A program made the position numbers and the translations under genes. This document shows, in pieces, positions 40,680-50,496 of a stretch of DNA of 64,000 bases (position 1 is the stretch's first letter; each line of letters begins with the position of its first letter). Under the pieces are notes generated by a model, which was given only the letters and a program-made list of their open reading frames with translations, was not told the DNA's origin and made no database searches. The stretch lies in contig JAAVJQ010000003.1 of the NCBI GenBank assembly GCA_012038135.1, positions 1-64,000 on the forward strand, read 5' to 3'. This DNA is from Salinimicrobium nanhaiense. Lineage in GTDB: Bacteria; Bacteroidota; Bacteroidia; Flavobacteriales; Flavobacteriaceae.

Positions 40680-42746
40680 TTACCAGATCCTCACCCTGTT
40701 TTCAGGCTTAACGTACATTGGGTCTCCTTCTTTGATATCAAAAGCTTCATAGAAGGCATCGATATTCTGAAGTGGCACATACGCACGATATTCTCCCGGA
40801 GAGTGTGGATCTGTTTTGATCCTGTTTCTTAGGGCTTCTTCTCTCATCTTGGTTCTCCAAACGGTAGCCCAGCTCATAAAGAATCGCTGCTCCGGAGTAA
40901 ATCCGTCGATCTCTCCCGGGTTGCCGTGCTCCTTCAGGTGAATTTGCAGTCCGTCGTAGGCCGCGTTCACACCTCCAAGATCCCCGATATTTTCACCAAG
41001 GGTGAATTTCCCGTTGATATAAACTGAATCCAGCACTTCAATAGCACTGTACTGATCGGCAAGACTTCCGCCTAAGGTTTCGAACTGCTCGAGGTCTTTT
41101 TCTGTCCACCAGTTGTTCAGGTTTCCATCGGCATCAAATCTGGATCCGCTGTCGTCAAATCCGTGAGAGATTTCATGACCGATTACGGCTCCAATTCCGC
41201 CGTAATTCACAGCAGCATCAGCCTTATAATCATAGAACGGAGGCTGCAAAATAGCTGCTGGGAACACGATCTCGTTGTAGCTTGGGTTATAATAAGCATT
41301 CACGATCTGTGGAGCCATGAACCATTCGCTTTTATCTACAGGTTTGCCAAGTTCTGCAATGTCTTCTTTTACATTCCATTTAGCAGCGTTAAGCATGTTC
41401 TGGAAGTAAGATCCTCCTTCTGCAGGCTCTTTAATATCTACTGTGCTGTAGTCTTTCCACTCATCGGGATAGCCCACTTTGATCTGGGTAGTATTTAATT
41501 TCTGCTTGGCCTTTACTTTGGTGCTGTCGCTCATCCAGGTAAGGTTATCAATTCGGTTTTCGAAAGCTTTTACCACGTTTTGGATCATTTCTTCCGCTTT
41601 CTGCTTTGCTTCAGCCGGGAAGTGTTCCTCTACGTAAAGTTTTCCAAGAGCTTCACCAATGGTACCATTGATGGTCGCAAGAGCGCGTTCATTCCGAGGT
41701 AATGGTTCCTGTGCACCACGAAGGGTTTTTTCATAAAATTCCCAATTCGCCTGCTCGATATCTGTAGTCAGCATACCGGCAGCATCATTAAAAAGGGTCC
41801 ATCGCAGGTATTGTTTCCAGTCCTCCACATTTTGAGAAGCAAGTGTTTTTTGAAGCGCCTGCATATAACGCGGCTGTCTTACAATTACTGTGTCGACTCC
41901 CTGTGCGCCGATGGATTCGAAATACCTGTTCCAGTTGATCGCAGGTACTGCTTTTTGAAGCTCGGCTGCGGTCATTGGATTATAGGTTTTTCGGGCATCA
42001 CGTCTTTCTACCTTATCCAGTCTTGGCTGCGCAAGGGCAGTCTCGAACTTAAGTATGGTTTCGGCATTTTTTGCTGCTTCCTCTTCGGAATCTCCAAGGA
42101 ACTGAAGCATCCTGGTAATATGAGACACGTACTTCTCACGTTTGTCCTTTGAATCGGCATCTTCAGCTACATAATAATCCCTGTCCGGCAGACCAAGTCC
42201 TCCCGGAGATAGGTAAGCTGCGTTCATGTTGGAATTCTTGGCATCTGCACCTACGCCAAAGCTGAAGAATCCGCCACCGCCGTACATCTGCATTTCCTGA
42301 AGATATTTCTGCAGATCTTCTTTTGTCTTAATAGCAGCGATCTTGTCAAGATAAGGCTGAATGGGCTGAATTCCCTGTTCGTTTCGGGCCACAGTATCCA
42401 TGATGGTCTTGTACAGGTAAACAGCTTTAGCCTGATCGCTGTTGCCGTCAAGACTGTCACTGCTTGCCGCTGCTTCTAAAAGAGCAAGGGCATCGGCATC
42501 TGTTTTTTCACGTAATTCATTGAAGCTTCCCCAAACAGTCTTGTCTGCAGGGATCTCGTTAGTGTCCAGCCAGCGGCCGTTCACATACCTGAAAAAATTC
42601 TCCTGCGGCGTAACCGTAGTGTCCATGTAAGACAGGTTGATACCACGCGGCTCTTCAGCCTGTGTAACTTCCTTTTCATCTTTACAGCTGGTAGCAACCG
42701 CAGTTGCCATGAAAGAGAAAAGGATACCTTTTGATAATCTATTCAT
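40680..42746 (-). CDS. M13 family metallopeptidase (PepO/neprilysin-like) lipoprotein
   Basis: 688 aa. The signal sequence ends in a lipobox (MATAVATSCKDEKE), so it is a membrane-anchored lipoprotein. The M13 N-terminal domain starts with INLSYMDTTVTPQENFFRYV-NGRW; the catalytic domain has VIGHEISHGFDDSG (HExxH; zinc His pair and catalytic Glu), GENIGDLGG (third zinc ligand Glu) and NAYYNPSYNEIVFPAAIL for substrate binding; it ends NRVRIW like other M13 proteins. Degrades small peptides outside the inner membrane. Alone on its transcript, judged by the terminator and spacing. Confidence 0.93.
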   Translation of the reverse strand: MNRLSKGILFSFMATAVATSCKDEKEVTQAEEPRGINLSYMDTTVTPQENFFRYVNGRWLDTNEIPADKTVWGSFNELREKTDADALALLEAAASSDSLDGNSDQAKAVYLYKTIMDTVARNEQGIQPIQPYLDKIAAIKTKEDLQKYLQEMQMYGGGGFFSFGVGADAKNSNMNAAYLSPGGLGLPDRDYYVAEDADSKDKREKYVSHITRMLQFLGDSEEEAAKNAETILKFETALAQPRLDKVERRDARKTYNPMTAAELQKAVPAINWNRYFESIGAQGVDTVIVRQPRYMQALQKTLASQNVEDWKQYLRWTLFNDAAGMLTTDIEQANWEFYEKTLRGAQEPLPRNERALATINGTIGEALGKLYVEEHFPAEAKQKAEEMIQNVVKAFENRIDNLTWMSDSTKVKAKQKLNTTQIKVGYPDEWKDYSTVDIKEPAEGGSYFQNMLNAAKWNVKEDIAELGKPVDKSEWFMAPQIVNAYYNPSYNEIVFPAAILQPPFYDYKADAAVNYGGIGAVIGHEISHGFDDSGSRFDADGNLNNWWTEKDLEQFETLGGSLADQYSAIEVLDSVYINGKFTLGENIGDLGGVNAAYDGLQIHLKEHGNPGEIDGFTPEQRFFMSWATVWRTKMREEALRNRIKTDPHSPGEYRAYVPLQNIDAFYEAFDIKEGDPMYVKPENRVRIW

Positions 42747-42813
42747 AAAAATTTGTATTTATTAAAGTGGTGAAAATTAGTAAAATTGAATGAATTTTAA
42801 GCTGTTACTGCTT

Positions 42814-43317
42814 TTATTGAGACCTAAGTTCCGAAATAAGTTTATTATCGAATTCTGCTTTTAAGGAGGTTACGGCATCAACATTCTCATTAGGTATGGC
42901 GATTGAGAGCACGTAATGTTTGATCTTCCATTCCCCGTTCTCTTCTACAACCACTCCACTGCCGCGACATATCCCCATTTGAGTGTCCAGCAGTTCATCG
43001 AACCAGGCTAATTCTTCGGCCTCTCCTAAAAAGATATTTCTCTCTAAAGTTAAAAAGCTCCAGGCTTTGCCGCGGTCAAAAAAAGGTTTTGACCATTCCA
43101 TGAATTCCTGTTTATTCCAGTTTTCGGTAGGATCTGTGCCTATAAAAACAGATTCATTAGCCATTAAGCTGAAGTAATCTTTATAATTGGCACGGGCCGC
43201 AGCCTGGTGCCAGTTTTCGAGCAACCCGGTTATTTTTTCTTTTGGAGTGGTTTGGGCAAAGGATTGATCCGCTGCTGTAACAATAGAGACAAAGCAAAAC
43301 AGGAATAATTTTTTCAT
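42814..43317 (-). CDS. secreted SnoaL/NTF2-like protein
   Basis: 167 aa with a signal peptide (FLFCFVSIVTAADQSFAQ). The body has an NTF2-like cone fold: LLENWHQAAARANYKDYFSL, FIGTDPTENWNKQEFMEW and a C-terminal GEWKIKHYVLSIAIPNE. It fits SnoaL_3-type proteins, which often lack catalytic activity and bind small ligands. Periplasmic; ligand unknown. Divergent from the following gene at 43427. Confidence 0.85.
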   Translation of the reverse strand: MKKLFLFCFVSIVTAADQSFAQTTPKEKITGLLENWHQAAARANYKDYFSLMANESVFIGTDPTENWNKQEFMEWSKPFFDRGKAWSFLTLERNIFLGEAEELAWFDELLDTQMGICRGSGVVVEENGEWKIKHYVLSIAIPNENVDAVTSLKAEFDNKLISELRSQ

Positions 43318-43381
43318 GATCGCAGATTTTAAGTGGGCCGAAATTTATTCTATAAAAGAGAGGATTTTACTTACAAAATAA

Positions 43382-43389
43382 TATATTTG
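43382..43389 (+). promoter_or_regulatory. -7 promoter box
   Basis: TATATTTG (TAnnTTTG) 38 bases before the ATG of the barrel-protein gene. No clear TTG at -33. Confidence 0.35.
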
Positions 43390-43426
43390 GAAAATTTTAA
43401 CATTTTTGTGTCTAAATTATCTTCAG

Positions 43427-44677
43427 ATGAAAAATAACATCCTTCTCTTTCTCTTATGTTCCTTCAGTTTATTCACTGCCCATTCTCAGATAAAATATGA
43501 AGCCGGTTATATTATCGATAACACCGGAAACCGTATTGATGTTCTAATTCTTAACAAAGACTGGAGGGATAATCCTTCAGAAATTAATTACAAAATAGGA
43601 GAGTCAGGTGAAGTTCAGACTGCGGGAGTTGAAGAGGTGAAAGAATTTGGAATAGGAAATTCTTTACGATATAATAGTTTTCTTGTCTCTATTGATCAAT
43701 CCAAAGATCAAACCAATGCCCTGAGCACTTCGGCTGAACCCGATTTTCTAAAGAAAAGAGTTTTCCTGAAGCAACTGTTAAGCGGTAAAGCTGCTTTATA
43801 TTCCTACAGGGAAGGGGTACTTACCAGATTTTTCTACGCCACAGATGAACAAACCCCTGAGGCATTGATCTTTAAGAGGTTCAAAAAGGACAACAGAATA
43901 GCAGAAAACAACAGCTTTAGGCAGCAATTGTACACCAATTTGAACTGTAGATCTCTCTCTGCTGACGCTTTTAGAAAAATTGAGTATTCTGAAGATGACC
44001 TGGTGGAATTTTTTGCGGATTACAATTCTTGTGAAAACAGTGATTTCAACATCCTTGAAGATGAAACCCCGGGCGGAAATTTCAACTTTTATTTAAAAGG
44101 GGGAATGCTTTTCTCATCAATAGCTGTAGAAAGAGGTTTGGAAGCTAAGGAAGCTGATTTTTCTTTTGATCCGGGATTCGTTCTTGGAGTGGAGGCAGAA
44201 TATGTGATGCCATTCAATAGGAATAAATGGTCTTTGCTTCTTGAGCCTACCTATCAATCTCACGTAAAGGAAGGACAACTGGTCAACAATACCAACTTTG
44301 AATTCAATGATGCTTATCTCACCCTGGATATGACCTTTATCTCTGTTGCGGGAGGGGTGAGACATTATTTATTTTTAAATGAAAGCTCCAAATTTTTCAT
44401 CAATGCCGGGGTAGCATTTGATGTCCCTATCAACACCGAGGTAGTCATAGATAGAGGAGAAAAATACCAGATGAAGGCCGAGCTGGACGAGCTCACCACC
44501 CAGGCCTATTTCCTTGGAGGAGTAGGGTTCAATTACGCTAACAGGTTTAGCGCAGAAGTAAGATACTATTCATCTAAAAAAACCACGGGCGAGAGAACGG
44601 TTGCCGATAATTATATGTTGCAATGGGATGCGGATATATCTTCCCTTGCTGTAATTCTTGCATACAGATTCTTTTAG
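43427..44677 (+). CDS. putative outer-membrane beta-barrel protein
   Basis: 416 aa. Signal peptide KNNILLFLLCSFSLFTAHSQ. Residues 20-200 form a domain with YIIDNTGNRIDVLILNKDWR and LLSGKAALYSY, seen in Bacteroidota proteins of unknown function. Residues 215-416 alternate hydrophobic and polar residues in strands (WSLLLEPTYQSHV, LYLFLNESSKFFINAGVAFD-like stretches) and end in AVILAYRFF, a terminal Phe typical of outer-membrane barrels. No specific role recognised. Start at 43427 because the seven upstream residues precede any signal peptide. Confidence 0.75.
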   Translation: MKNNILLFLLCSFSLFTAHSQIKYEAGYIIDNTGNRIDVLILNKDWRDNPSEINYKIGESGEVQTAGVEEVKEFGIGNSLRYNSFLVSIDQSKDQTNALSTSAEPDFLKKRVFLKQLLSGKAALYSYREGVLTRFFYATDEQTPEALIFKRFKKDNRIAENNSFRQQLYTNLNCRSLSADAFRKIEYSEDDLVEFFADYNSCENSDFNILEDETPGGNFNFYLKGGMLFSSIAVERGLEAKEADFSFDPGFVLGVEAEYVMPFNRNKWSLLLEPTYQSHVKEGQLVNNTNFEFNDAYLTLDMTFISVAGGVRHYLFLNESSKFFINAGVAFDVPINTEVVIDRGEKYQMKAELDELTTQAYFLGGVGFNYANRFSAEVRYYSSKKTTGERTVADNYMLQWDADISSLAVILAYRFF

Positions 44678-44798
44678 CCTGAGAAACGCCCACTGAATTT
44701 TTCCCTGGTGAAAAGTGGAGAGCCTAACGAAGTTTTTCATTTTGGCAGTGCAACCTGTCAAATTTAAATTTATCTGAGGTACACCTAATCACCAACTT

Positions 44799-45029
44799 AT
44801 GAAAATTATTTTGCACATTTCGGGAGCTGTTCTCCTGTTGTATAGCACTGCGGGAATACCGCTCCAAGCCCCTGCAAAATTCGAAGGTTTTGGCCATCAC
44901 TGCGAAATGCTGCTGGTGTCCATGGAGGACAATCACCTGGCAGCTTACACCCTTACTGCAGGACTCATTGGAACTCTTTTCTTCCTTGCTAAAAAAGGGA
45001 AGAGCCGCCGCATGAAAAGGACGACTTAA
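44799..45029 (+). CDS. small membrane protein of unknown function
   Basis: 76 aa. An N-terminal helix that may be a signal peptide (IILHISGAVLLLYSTAGIPL), a short HHCEML segment, a second helix (YTLTAGLIGTLFFLA) and a very basic tail ([12 protein letters not shown]). Its 3' end overlaps the convergent gene by 4 bases. No family recognised. Confidence 0.5.
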   Translation: MKIILHISGAVLLLYSTAGIPLQAPAKFEGFGHHCEMLLVSMEDNHLAAYTLTAGLIGTLFFLAKKGKSRRMKRTT

Positions 45030-46534
45030 AGATCTTCAGCTTCCGCCTCCAGGGCCACGAAATTCCTGATCGCGGTATTGGGTTCTATGATATTGTAGCC
45101 GCTCCAAAATTCAGGATTATAGACTTTAAAAGTCTGGTAGTCGAAATCATCTTTGATCGCTATATTGTTCAGATTCCCTGCTGGCATAGCCTCTGTCTCG
45201 TACACAACCAACTGCAGCTTGTTTACCTGACTTACATTAAGCCTTAGGTCGAGGTCGAGTTCATTTTGCTTGCGCCTGCCTTTTACGTGTTTATTTTTTT
45301 CTATAATCGTGAGAGGACGATCCAGGCCAAAAGTTTCTCCCGTTTCACGCTCCATGTAGCTTAGGTTATACTTTCCCGCTTCATCTTTAGTAAAGATCAT
45401 TTTTCCGCGATAAACATCATCGGCAGTACTTATTCCGAAGAGTCGGAATTTTTTTAGAGGTTTCACATTTTCATATTCCAGCCTGTGGACTCCAAAATCT
45501 TCTGTGTTGACATACAATTTCCCTTTAAAATCTGCTCCCCGTTTTGGCTCAAAATCGATCACATAGGCGGTCGCATTATCTATCCAGGCAAATCCGTTCA
45601 TCTTATATTTATATTTATTAGACTTGTCAAAAAGGTTAAAAGTGATGCCTTCTTTCCAGAACATGCCATTCATTAAGTTTTGGACCTTAGAATCTGAACC
45701 TTTTTGCAGGCTCTCCCGATTCTCAAGCCTTTCCTTTTCTTTTTCTATGGGAGTTTTCTCTTTTTTTATTTCCTTTTCCAGGTCATTTAACTCCTCTTCA
45801 TCCACCTTCATTCCAATGATTCCAGAGCGTATCTTTAAATAGGAACGATCTTTTATGGTGTTCATGAAAATAGAGTTCATACGATCTGTTAGTTCCTCAA
45901 GGGACTGAGTGCTCTGCGGATTATACAGGTTGGCTGCTTTAATTATATTTACTTTTTGTTTATCGTAATTCCCATAAATGTCTGCCAATACTTCTTTATA
46001 AGAATCTGACACTTTTGGGATCCTGTTCGAGATCTCGTTCATGAGGTTCTGGTCGATTCCCGCAATGGTACTTTTATCTACCTCGAGATCAAACCGCCTA
46101 ACGTAATTGAAATCAGATTCCCTCAGGAAAATCCTCTTCCTGCTGTTGCTAAAATTATAATTGTTGCTTACCTCTTCCTTTACCTTTTCTATGATCTCTT
46201 TTGCTGAAAGATCTTTGTTGGTAAGAAATACCTCCCGCAATTCTACGGTTGAAGGTTTTAGGTAGATAATTTCTTCGGAAATTTTTTGAGGATCTATTTC
46301 CAGTAACTCATAACCCAGCGATGAGATCTTGATCATCTCGGGCAGCACCCGGTCTTTCGGATTGTAACTGAAGTATCCTTCTTCATTGGTAACCAATCCG
46401 CGGTTTTCTGAAAGAATAATGTTGGCATAGGGGACAGGCTTTTTACTGGAAGCATCCAGAACCCGCGCCTTTACCTCCTGCGCCTGCAAGAGTTGAACCT
46501 GGAGCATCAGAAAAAGGAAAAGAAAAGATCTCAT
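45026..46534 (-). CDS. carboxypeptidase-regulatory-like domain protein
   Basis: 502 aa. Signal peptide [18 protein letters not shown], then a CarboxypepD_reg-like domain ([20 protein letters not shown] and [11 protein letters not shown]), followed by an about 380-aa conserved region with [20 protein letters not shown], a charged coil ([20 protein letters not shown]) and a beta-rich part ([20 protein letters not shown]). This architecture is common in Bacteroidota envelope proteins of unknown function. The start at 46534 was chosen because the 25 upstream in-frame residues have no signal-peptide character. Divergent from the FAD oxidoreductase gene. Confidence 0.8.
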   Translation of the reverse strand: MRSFLFLFLMLQVQLLQAQEVKARVLDASSKKPVPYANIILSENRGLVTNEEGYFSYNPKDRVLPEMIKISSLGYELLEIDPQKISEEIIYLKPSTVELREVFLTNKDLSAKEIIEKVKEEVSNNYNFSNSRKRIFLRESDFNYVRRFDLEVDKSTIAGIDQNLMNEISNRIPKVSDSYKEVLADIYGNYDKQKVNIIKAANLYNPQSTQSLEELTDRMNSIFMNTIKDRSYLKIRSGIIGMKVDEEELNDLEKEIKKEKTPIEKEKERLENRESLQKGSDSKVQNLMNGMFWKEGITFNLFDKSNKYKYKMNGFAWIDNATAYVIDFEPKRGADFKGKLYVNTEDFGVHRLEYENVKPLKKFRLFGISTADDVYRGKMIFTKDEAGKYNLSYMERETGETFGLDRPLTIIEKNKHVKGRRKQNELDLDLRLNVSQVNKLQLVVYETEAMPAGNLNNIAIKDDFDYQTFKVYNPEFWSGYNIIEPNTAIRNFVALEAEAEDL

Positions 46535-46673
46535 AACAATTGTTTTACTCTTAGACGTTCCTGCCGAAGGATTGTTACAAAACCCTCGCAACTCTTTAAG
46601 GATTAACAAAATACTAACTAAAAAGACTTGGCAGCAGCATCATCTGTTTTCTAACTTTAAGAAAAAAGAGGTT

Positions 46674-48185
46674 ATGAAACAGTCCATCTGGAAAGCGGCA
46701 GCCCAAAAGACCAACTTTCCAAGCTTAAACGAAAATATAAATACAGAAATTGCCATCGTAGGAGGTGGTATTACCGGAGTAACTGCAGCTTATCTTCTGG
46801 CAAGGTCCGGTAGGAAAGTGGTACTCCTGGAAGCCGGTGCCATAAGTGGAGGAACATCCGGCGACTCTACTGGAAATCTTTATGCCATGGTTGACAAGCG
46901 CCTGCATCACATTCAGAGCAAATGGGATAAGGATACGGCGGCAAATGTTGCCCGCTCGCGCGGGGAAGCTGTAAACCTGGTGGAGGAGCTGGTAAATAAA
47001 TATCAAATTGATTGTAGCTTTAAGCGGGTGCCATGGTATTTGTTCAGCGAGACAGAAAAGAAGGACGAGACCATAAAAAAGGAGATCGAAGCTGCTGCTC
47101 ATTATGGTTTATCCGTCGAGGAGTTGCACGAACTCCCAATTCCGGTAAAGGTAAGTACTGCCATCAAGGTAGAGGGCCAGGCCCAGTTCAATCCTGCTGC
47201 CTTCGTAAGAGGTCTTGCAGAAAAGATCGATAGTACCAATTGCAGGATCTTCGAAAATTCTGAAGTCTACCACATTGAAAAAGAAGAAGAATTGGTATTG
47301 TCTACTGCCACAGGAACAGTGACTGCTCAAAAGGTCATTTTAGCCACCCATACTCCCAAAGGGATCTATGGATTACAAACAGCGCTGTACCCTTACAGGG
47401 AATATGCAATTGCAGCCAAATTGAATTCCGGAGACTTCCCGGACGGAATCTACTGGGATACAGAAGCAGATTTTCATACCTCCATGCGCACCTACCGCAA
47501 AGGCAACGACAATTATGTACTCGTGCTGGGAGGACATCACAAGGTAGGGCAGGAGGATGATTACAGTCGTTTCTTTAGAAAACTTGAGCAGAATGCAAGA
47601 AGATATTTTGATGTTTCCGGAATAGAATATGAATGGAGTGCTCAGCATTATAAACCTGCTGACGGGCTTCCGTATATTGGAGAAAGTTCCGATGATAATA
47701 TTTACCTGGCTACCGGTTTTTCCACAGACGGACTTACTTACGGGGTGCTTTCGGCAATGATCCTTGATGACCAGCTAAACGGAAGGGAAAATCGCTGGAG
47801 TGATCTTTATAAAGCTTCAAGATTTACTCCCTTGAAATCTGCGAAGAATTTTATCAAGGAGAATATGAATGTAGCCAAACAATATCTCAAGGACCTGCCG
47901 GGTAAGGCCGAAGCAGAATCCTTTGATGAGATAGCAGCGGGACAGGGAAAGGTAGTGGAGGTTGATGATGAAAAGTGGGCGGTTTTTAAAGATGAAAACG
48001 GGCAGGTACATTGCCAGTCGGCCGTGTGTACCCACATGGATTGTATAGTGGATTGGAACGACGCTGAGAAAAGCTGGGATTGCCCGTGTCACGGCAGCCG
48101 CTTTAAAGCTACCGGAGAGGTGATAGAAGGACCGGCTTTTTCGCCACTGGATAAAAGGGATGTCAGAACCAAAAAAGACATGTGA
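46674..48185 (+). CDS. FAD-dependent oxidoreductase with C-terminal Rieske domain
   Basis: 503 aa. A DAO-type FAD domain ([20 protein letters not shown], GxGxxG-type motif; [30 protein letters not shown]) is fused to a C-terminal Rieske [2Fe-2S] domain: CTHMDC and CPCHGSRF supply the two Cys-His pairs. It probably oxidises an amine or similar substrate and passes electrons to the cluster. This fusion is known from Bacillus and Bacteroidota; the substrate is unknown. The start at MKQSIWKAA follows an AAGAGG ribosome site; the longer frame to 46572 has none. A small frameshifted membrane gene follows by 2 bases. Confidence 0.9.
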   Translation: MKQSIWKAAAQKTNFPSLNENINTEIAIVGGGITGVTAAYLLARSGRKVVLLEAGAISGGTSGDSTGNLYAMVDKRLHHIQSKWDKDTAANVARSRGEAVNLVEELVNKYQIDCSFKRVPWYLFSETEKKDETIKKEIEAAAHYGLSVEELHELPIPVKVSTAIKVEGQAQFNPAAFVRGLAEKIDSTNCRIFENSEVYHIEKEEELVLSTATGTVTAQKVILATHTPKGIYGLQTALYPYREYAIAAKLNSGDFPDGIYWDTEADFHTSMRTYRKGNDNYVLVLGGHHKVGQEDDYSRFFRKLEQNARRYFDVSGIEYEWSAQHYKPADGLPYIGESSDDNIYLATGFSTDGLTYGVLSAMILDDQLNGRENRWSDLYKASRFTPLKSAKNFIKENMNVAKQYLKDLPGKAEAESFDEIAAGQGKVVEVDDEKWAVFKDENGQVHCQSAVCTHMDCIVDWNDAEKSWDCPCHGSRFKATGEVIEGPAFSPLDKRDVRTKKDM

Positions 48186-48187
48186 TA

Positions 48188-48431
48188 ATGGTTATCACAG
48201 CTATAATTTTTAATCAGTCTCGCAGTAATTCCGGGGCTTTACCTGATCTCCTTTGTACTAAAGAAAAAAACTCCCTCAAAAGGGGTGGCAATTATCCATG
48301 GAACCTTAGCTGCTTTAGGGATACTTGTCCTGTTGATTTATGCGCTTACCACAAGTTCGCATCATAAGCACGGGGACAGTATTATTATATTCATCGTTGC
48401 CGCTATAGGTGGGATCTACCTTTTTTCATAG
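48188..48431 (+). pseudogene. small membrane protein gene, frameshifted in a T run
   Basis: From ATG 48188 the frame gives MVITAIIF, then shifts; the next frame reads LISLAVIPGLYLISFVLKKK, GVAIIHGTLAALGILVLLIY and SIIIFIVAAIGGIYLFS to a TAG at 48431. One extra T in the T5 run at 48207-48211 would join them into an 80-aa protein with three membrane helices. It starts 2 bases after the Rieske-oxidoreductase stop, so it was probably its operon partner. Either a real mutation or a homopolymer error. Confidence 0.6.
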
Positions 48432-48604
48432 GATAGCCGTCATCTGCAAGTTCCAATATGGATTGCAGTGGTGATGATGGTACGGTAGAAACACCTAAAG
48501 GTTCATGAATAAAATGACGTTTTGCCGGATACTATTTGTAAATTATAGATGTAAATTTTTTTCGTTGAGCCCCCTGTTATATTGCTAATCTAAAAACAAA
48601 TGCT

Positions 48605-50050
48605 ATGACAGGCTATTGTCGCACGTATTTTCTACTCTTCCTGATCTTTTTAACCGGATGCGCCCGTCTTGATCCAATGGGAGGGGGACAGATCAATTAT
48701 GATCCGGCGGAACGCCAAGTGGATCCTTCAGATGTATTAGTTCCTGAAGGATTCAAAGTAGAAGTAGTTGCCCGTGGTCTCACCTTTCCTACTGCAGTTG
48801 TTGAAAATGATGAGGGACAGCTTTTTGTCACAGAATCAGGGTACGCTTATGGTGAAGTTATTCTTCCGCCGAAACTGTACCGGGTGAATACAAGTGGAAG
48901 TACTGAGCTTATTGTCGAAGGAACAAAGAATGGCCCCTGGACCGGAATCACCTATCATGACGGTAATTTTTATGTTGCAGAAGGCGGCCAAATGGAAGGA
49001 GGGAAAATTCTGAGGATTAATGCTAATGGAGCTGTAGATACCCTGGTGAGTAACCTGCCTAGCATGGGAGACCACCATACAAACGGTCCTGCAATAAAAG
49101 ACAACTATATATACTTTGGACAGGGTACTGCGACCAATTCGGCCGTAGTGGGTCCCGACAATGCTTCTTTTGGATGGCTATATCGCAAACCCGAATTCCA
49201 CGATATTCCCTGTAAGGATATCGTCCTTAAAGGAATTAACTACACCAGTAAAAATCCCCTGACAGATGCACCTGACGATAAGGTTACAACCGGTGCTTAT
49301 GTGCCTTTTGGAGAAGCTACAAGAAAAGGTCAGGTGATCAGGGGAGAGATCCCTTGCAACGGCGCAATCATGAGAATTCCCATAGATGGGGGGGAGCCGG
49401 AACTGGTGGCCTGGGGACTCAGAAATCCCTACGGGATGGCGTTCTCGTCTTTGGGAGAACTGTTTATTACCGAGAACAGTTATGATGTGAGAGGCAGCAG
49501 ACCGGTTTGGGGTACAGGAGATGTGCTTTGGAAAATAGAAGATGGAACCTGGTACGGGTGGCCCGATCATAACGCCGGACATGAAATTTCGCACTTGAAA
49601 GTACCGGATAAGGGAGCTCCAAAATTACTTCTCGAGAAATATCCTAATCCCCCGCCGCAGCCCGTAGCCAAATTAGGAGTACACTCTTCTTCCAATGGAA
49701 TGGACATATCCCGCAATGCGAATTTTGGTTTCGAAGGAGAAGTCTTTATTGCTCAGTTTGGAGACATGGCACCCAATGTAGGGAAGGTGATAAGACCGGT
49801 AGGGTTTAAGGTAGTACGGGTGAACCCGGAAAACGGTGTGGTGGAAAATTTTGCCATCAATAAAGGAAAGGGAAACGGGCCCGCTACATTCCTGAAGACA
49901 GCAGGGCTGGAACGGCCTGTTTCAGTTCATTTCAATGAAGAAGGTGAAGCATTGTATATCGTTGATTTTGGGATCCTCACTGTTTCAAAAGAGGAAGGAG
50001 CGAAACCGCGTGAAGGAACAGGAGTGATTTGGAAAATAACTAAAGAATGA
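48605..50050 (+). CDS. PQQ-dependent sugar dehydrogenase-like lipoprotein
   Basis: 481 aa. Lipobox LFLIFLTGCARLDPMGGG. The body is a six-bladed propeller of the glucose/sorbosone dehydrogenase class: PEGFKVEVVARGLTFPTAVV, GQLFVTESGYAYGE, MGDHHTNGPAIK, WGLRNPYGMAFSSLGELF and VHSSSNGMDISRNANFGFEG. Members oxidise sugar alcohols or aldoses with PQQ at the periplasm; substrate not assignable. A cytochrome c lipoprotein gene follows 4 bases downstream and is the natural electron acceptor. Confidence 0.85.
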   Translation: MTGYCRTYFLLFLIFLTGCARLDPMGGGQINYDPAERQVDPSDVLVPEGFKVEVVARGLTFPTAVVENDEGQLFVTESGYAYGEVILPPKLYRVNTSGSTELIVEGTKNGPWTGITYHDGNFYVAEGGQMEGGKILRINANGAVDTLVSNLPSMGDHHTNGPAIKDNYIYFGQGTATNSAVVGPDNASFGWLYRKPEFHDIPCKDIVLKGINYTSKNPLTDAPDDKVTTGAYVPFGEATRKGQVIRGEIPCNGAIMRIPIDGGEPELVAWGLRNPYGMAFSSLGELFITENSYDVRGSRPVWGTGDVLWKIEDGTWYGWPDHNAGHEISHLKVPDKGAPKLLLEKYPNPPPQPVAKLGVHSSSNGMDISRNANFGFEGEVFIAQFGDMAPNVGKVIRPVGFKVVRVNPENGVVENFAINKGKGNGPATFLKTAGLERPVSVHFNEEGEALYIVDFGILTVSKEEGAKPREGTGVIWKITKE

Positions 50051-50054
50051 GGAT

Positions 50055-50387
50055 ATGGGAGGGAGATCTGTTTTTTTATCGGTAATTATTTTTGTGTGCA
50101 TGGGGTGCTCCTCTTCAAAGAAGGAGGCCTATACCGTAAAGCCCCTGGCTGATATGACAGAGGAGGAGCAGGAAGGCAAAGTTCTTTTTCATAAACACTG
50201 TAATTCCTGTCATCCAAACGGTACTGCAGGACTGGGCGCCCCTATTGTCACCACATCTGTTCCCGGTTTTCTCATACAATTCCAGATCAGGAATGGGTTA
50301 GGGACCATGCCGGCTTTTAGCGAAGAGGAGATATCAGATGAGGAGGTTGATAAGATCGTGGATTACCTCAAGGCTTTAATAAAATGA
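50055..50387 (+). CDS. cytochrome c lipoprotein
   Basis: 110 aa. Signal peptide and lipobox (LSVIIFVCMGCSSSKK), heme-binding CNSCH, and a distal Met in GTMPAFS, typical of a mono-heme class I cytochrome c; EEVDKIVDYLKALIK is the C-terminal helix. Anchored at the membrane on the periplasmic side, it probably takes electrons from the dehydrogenase encoded 4 bases upstream. Confidence 0.92.
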   Translation: MGGRSVFLSVIIFVCMGCSSSKKEAYTVKPLADMTEEEQEGKVLFHKHCNSCHPNGTAGLGAPIVTTSVPGFLIQFQIRNGLGTMPAFSEEEISDEEVDKIVDYLKALIK

Positions 50388-50496
50388 TGCAACTAAAAGA
50401 ATAACAGAAATTTACGATACAGTTAACCGTGGATACAGAAGAAAGATGATAACTTAATTACTTCGAAATATTTATTAACCATTAATCCAATTAATT

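Noticed and set aside
48182..48367. 61-codon plus-strand frame ([12 protein letters not shown]...)
   Set aside because: After eight residues the reading is out of frame with a clear membrane protein; treated as a frameshifted gene instead.
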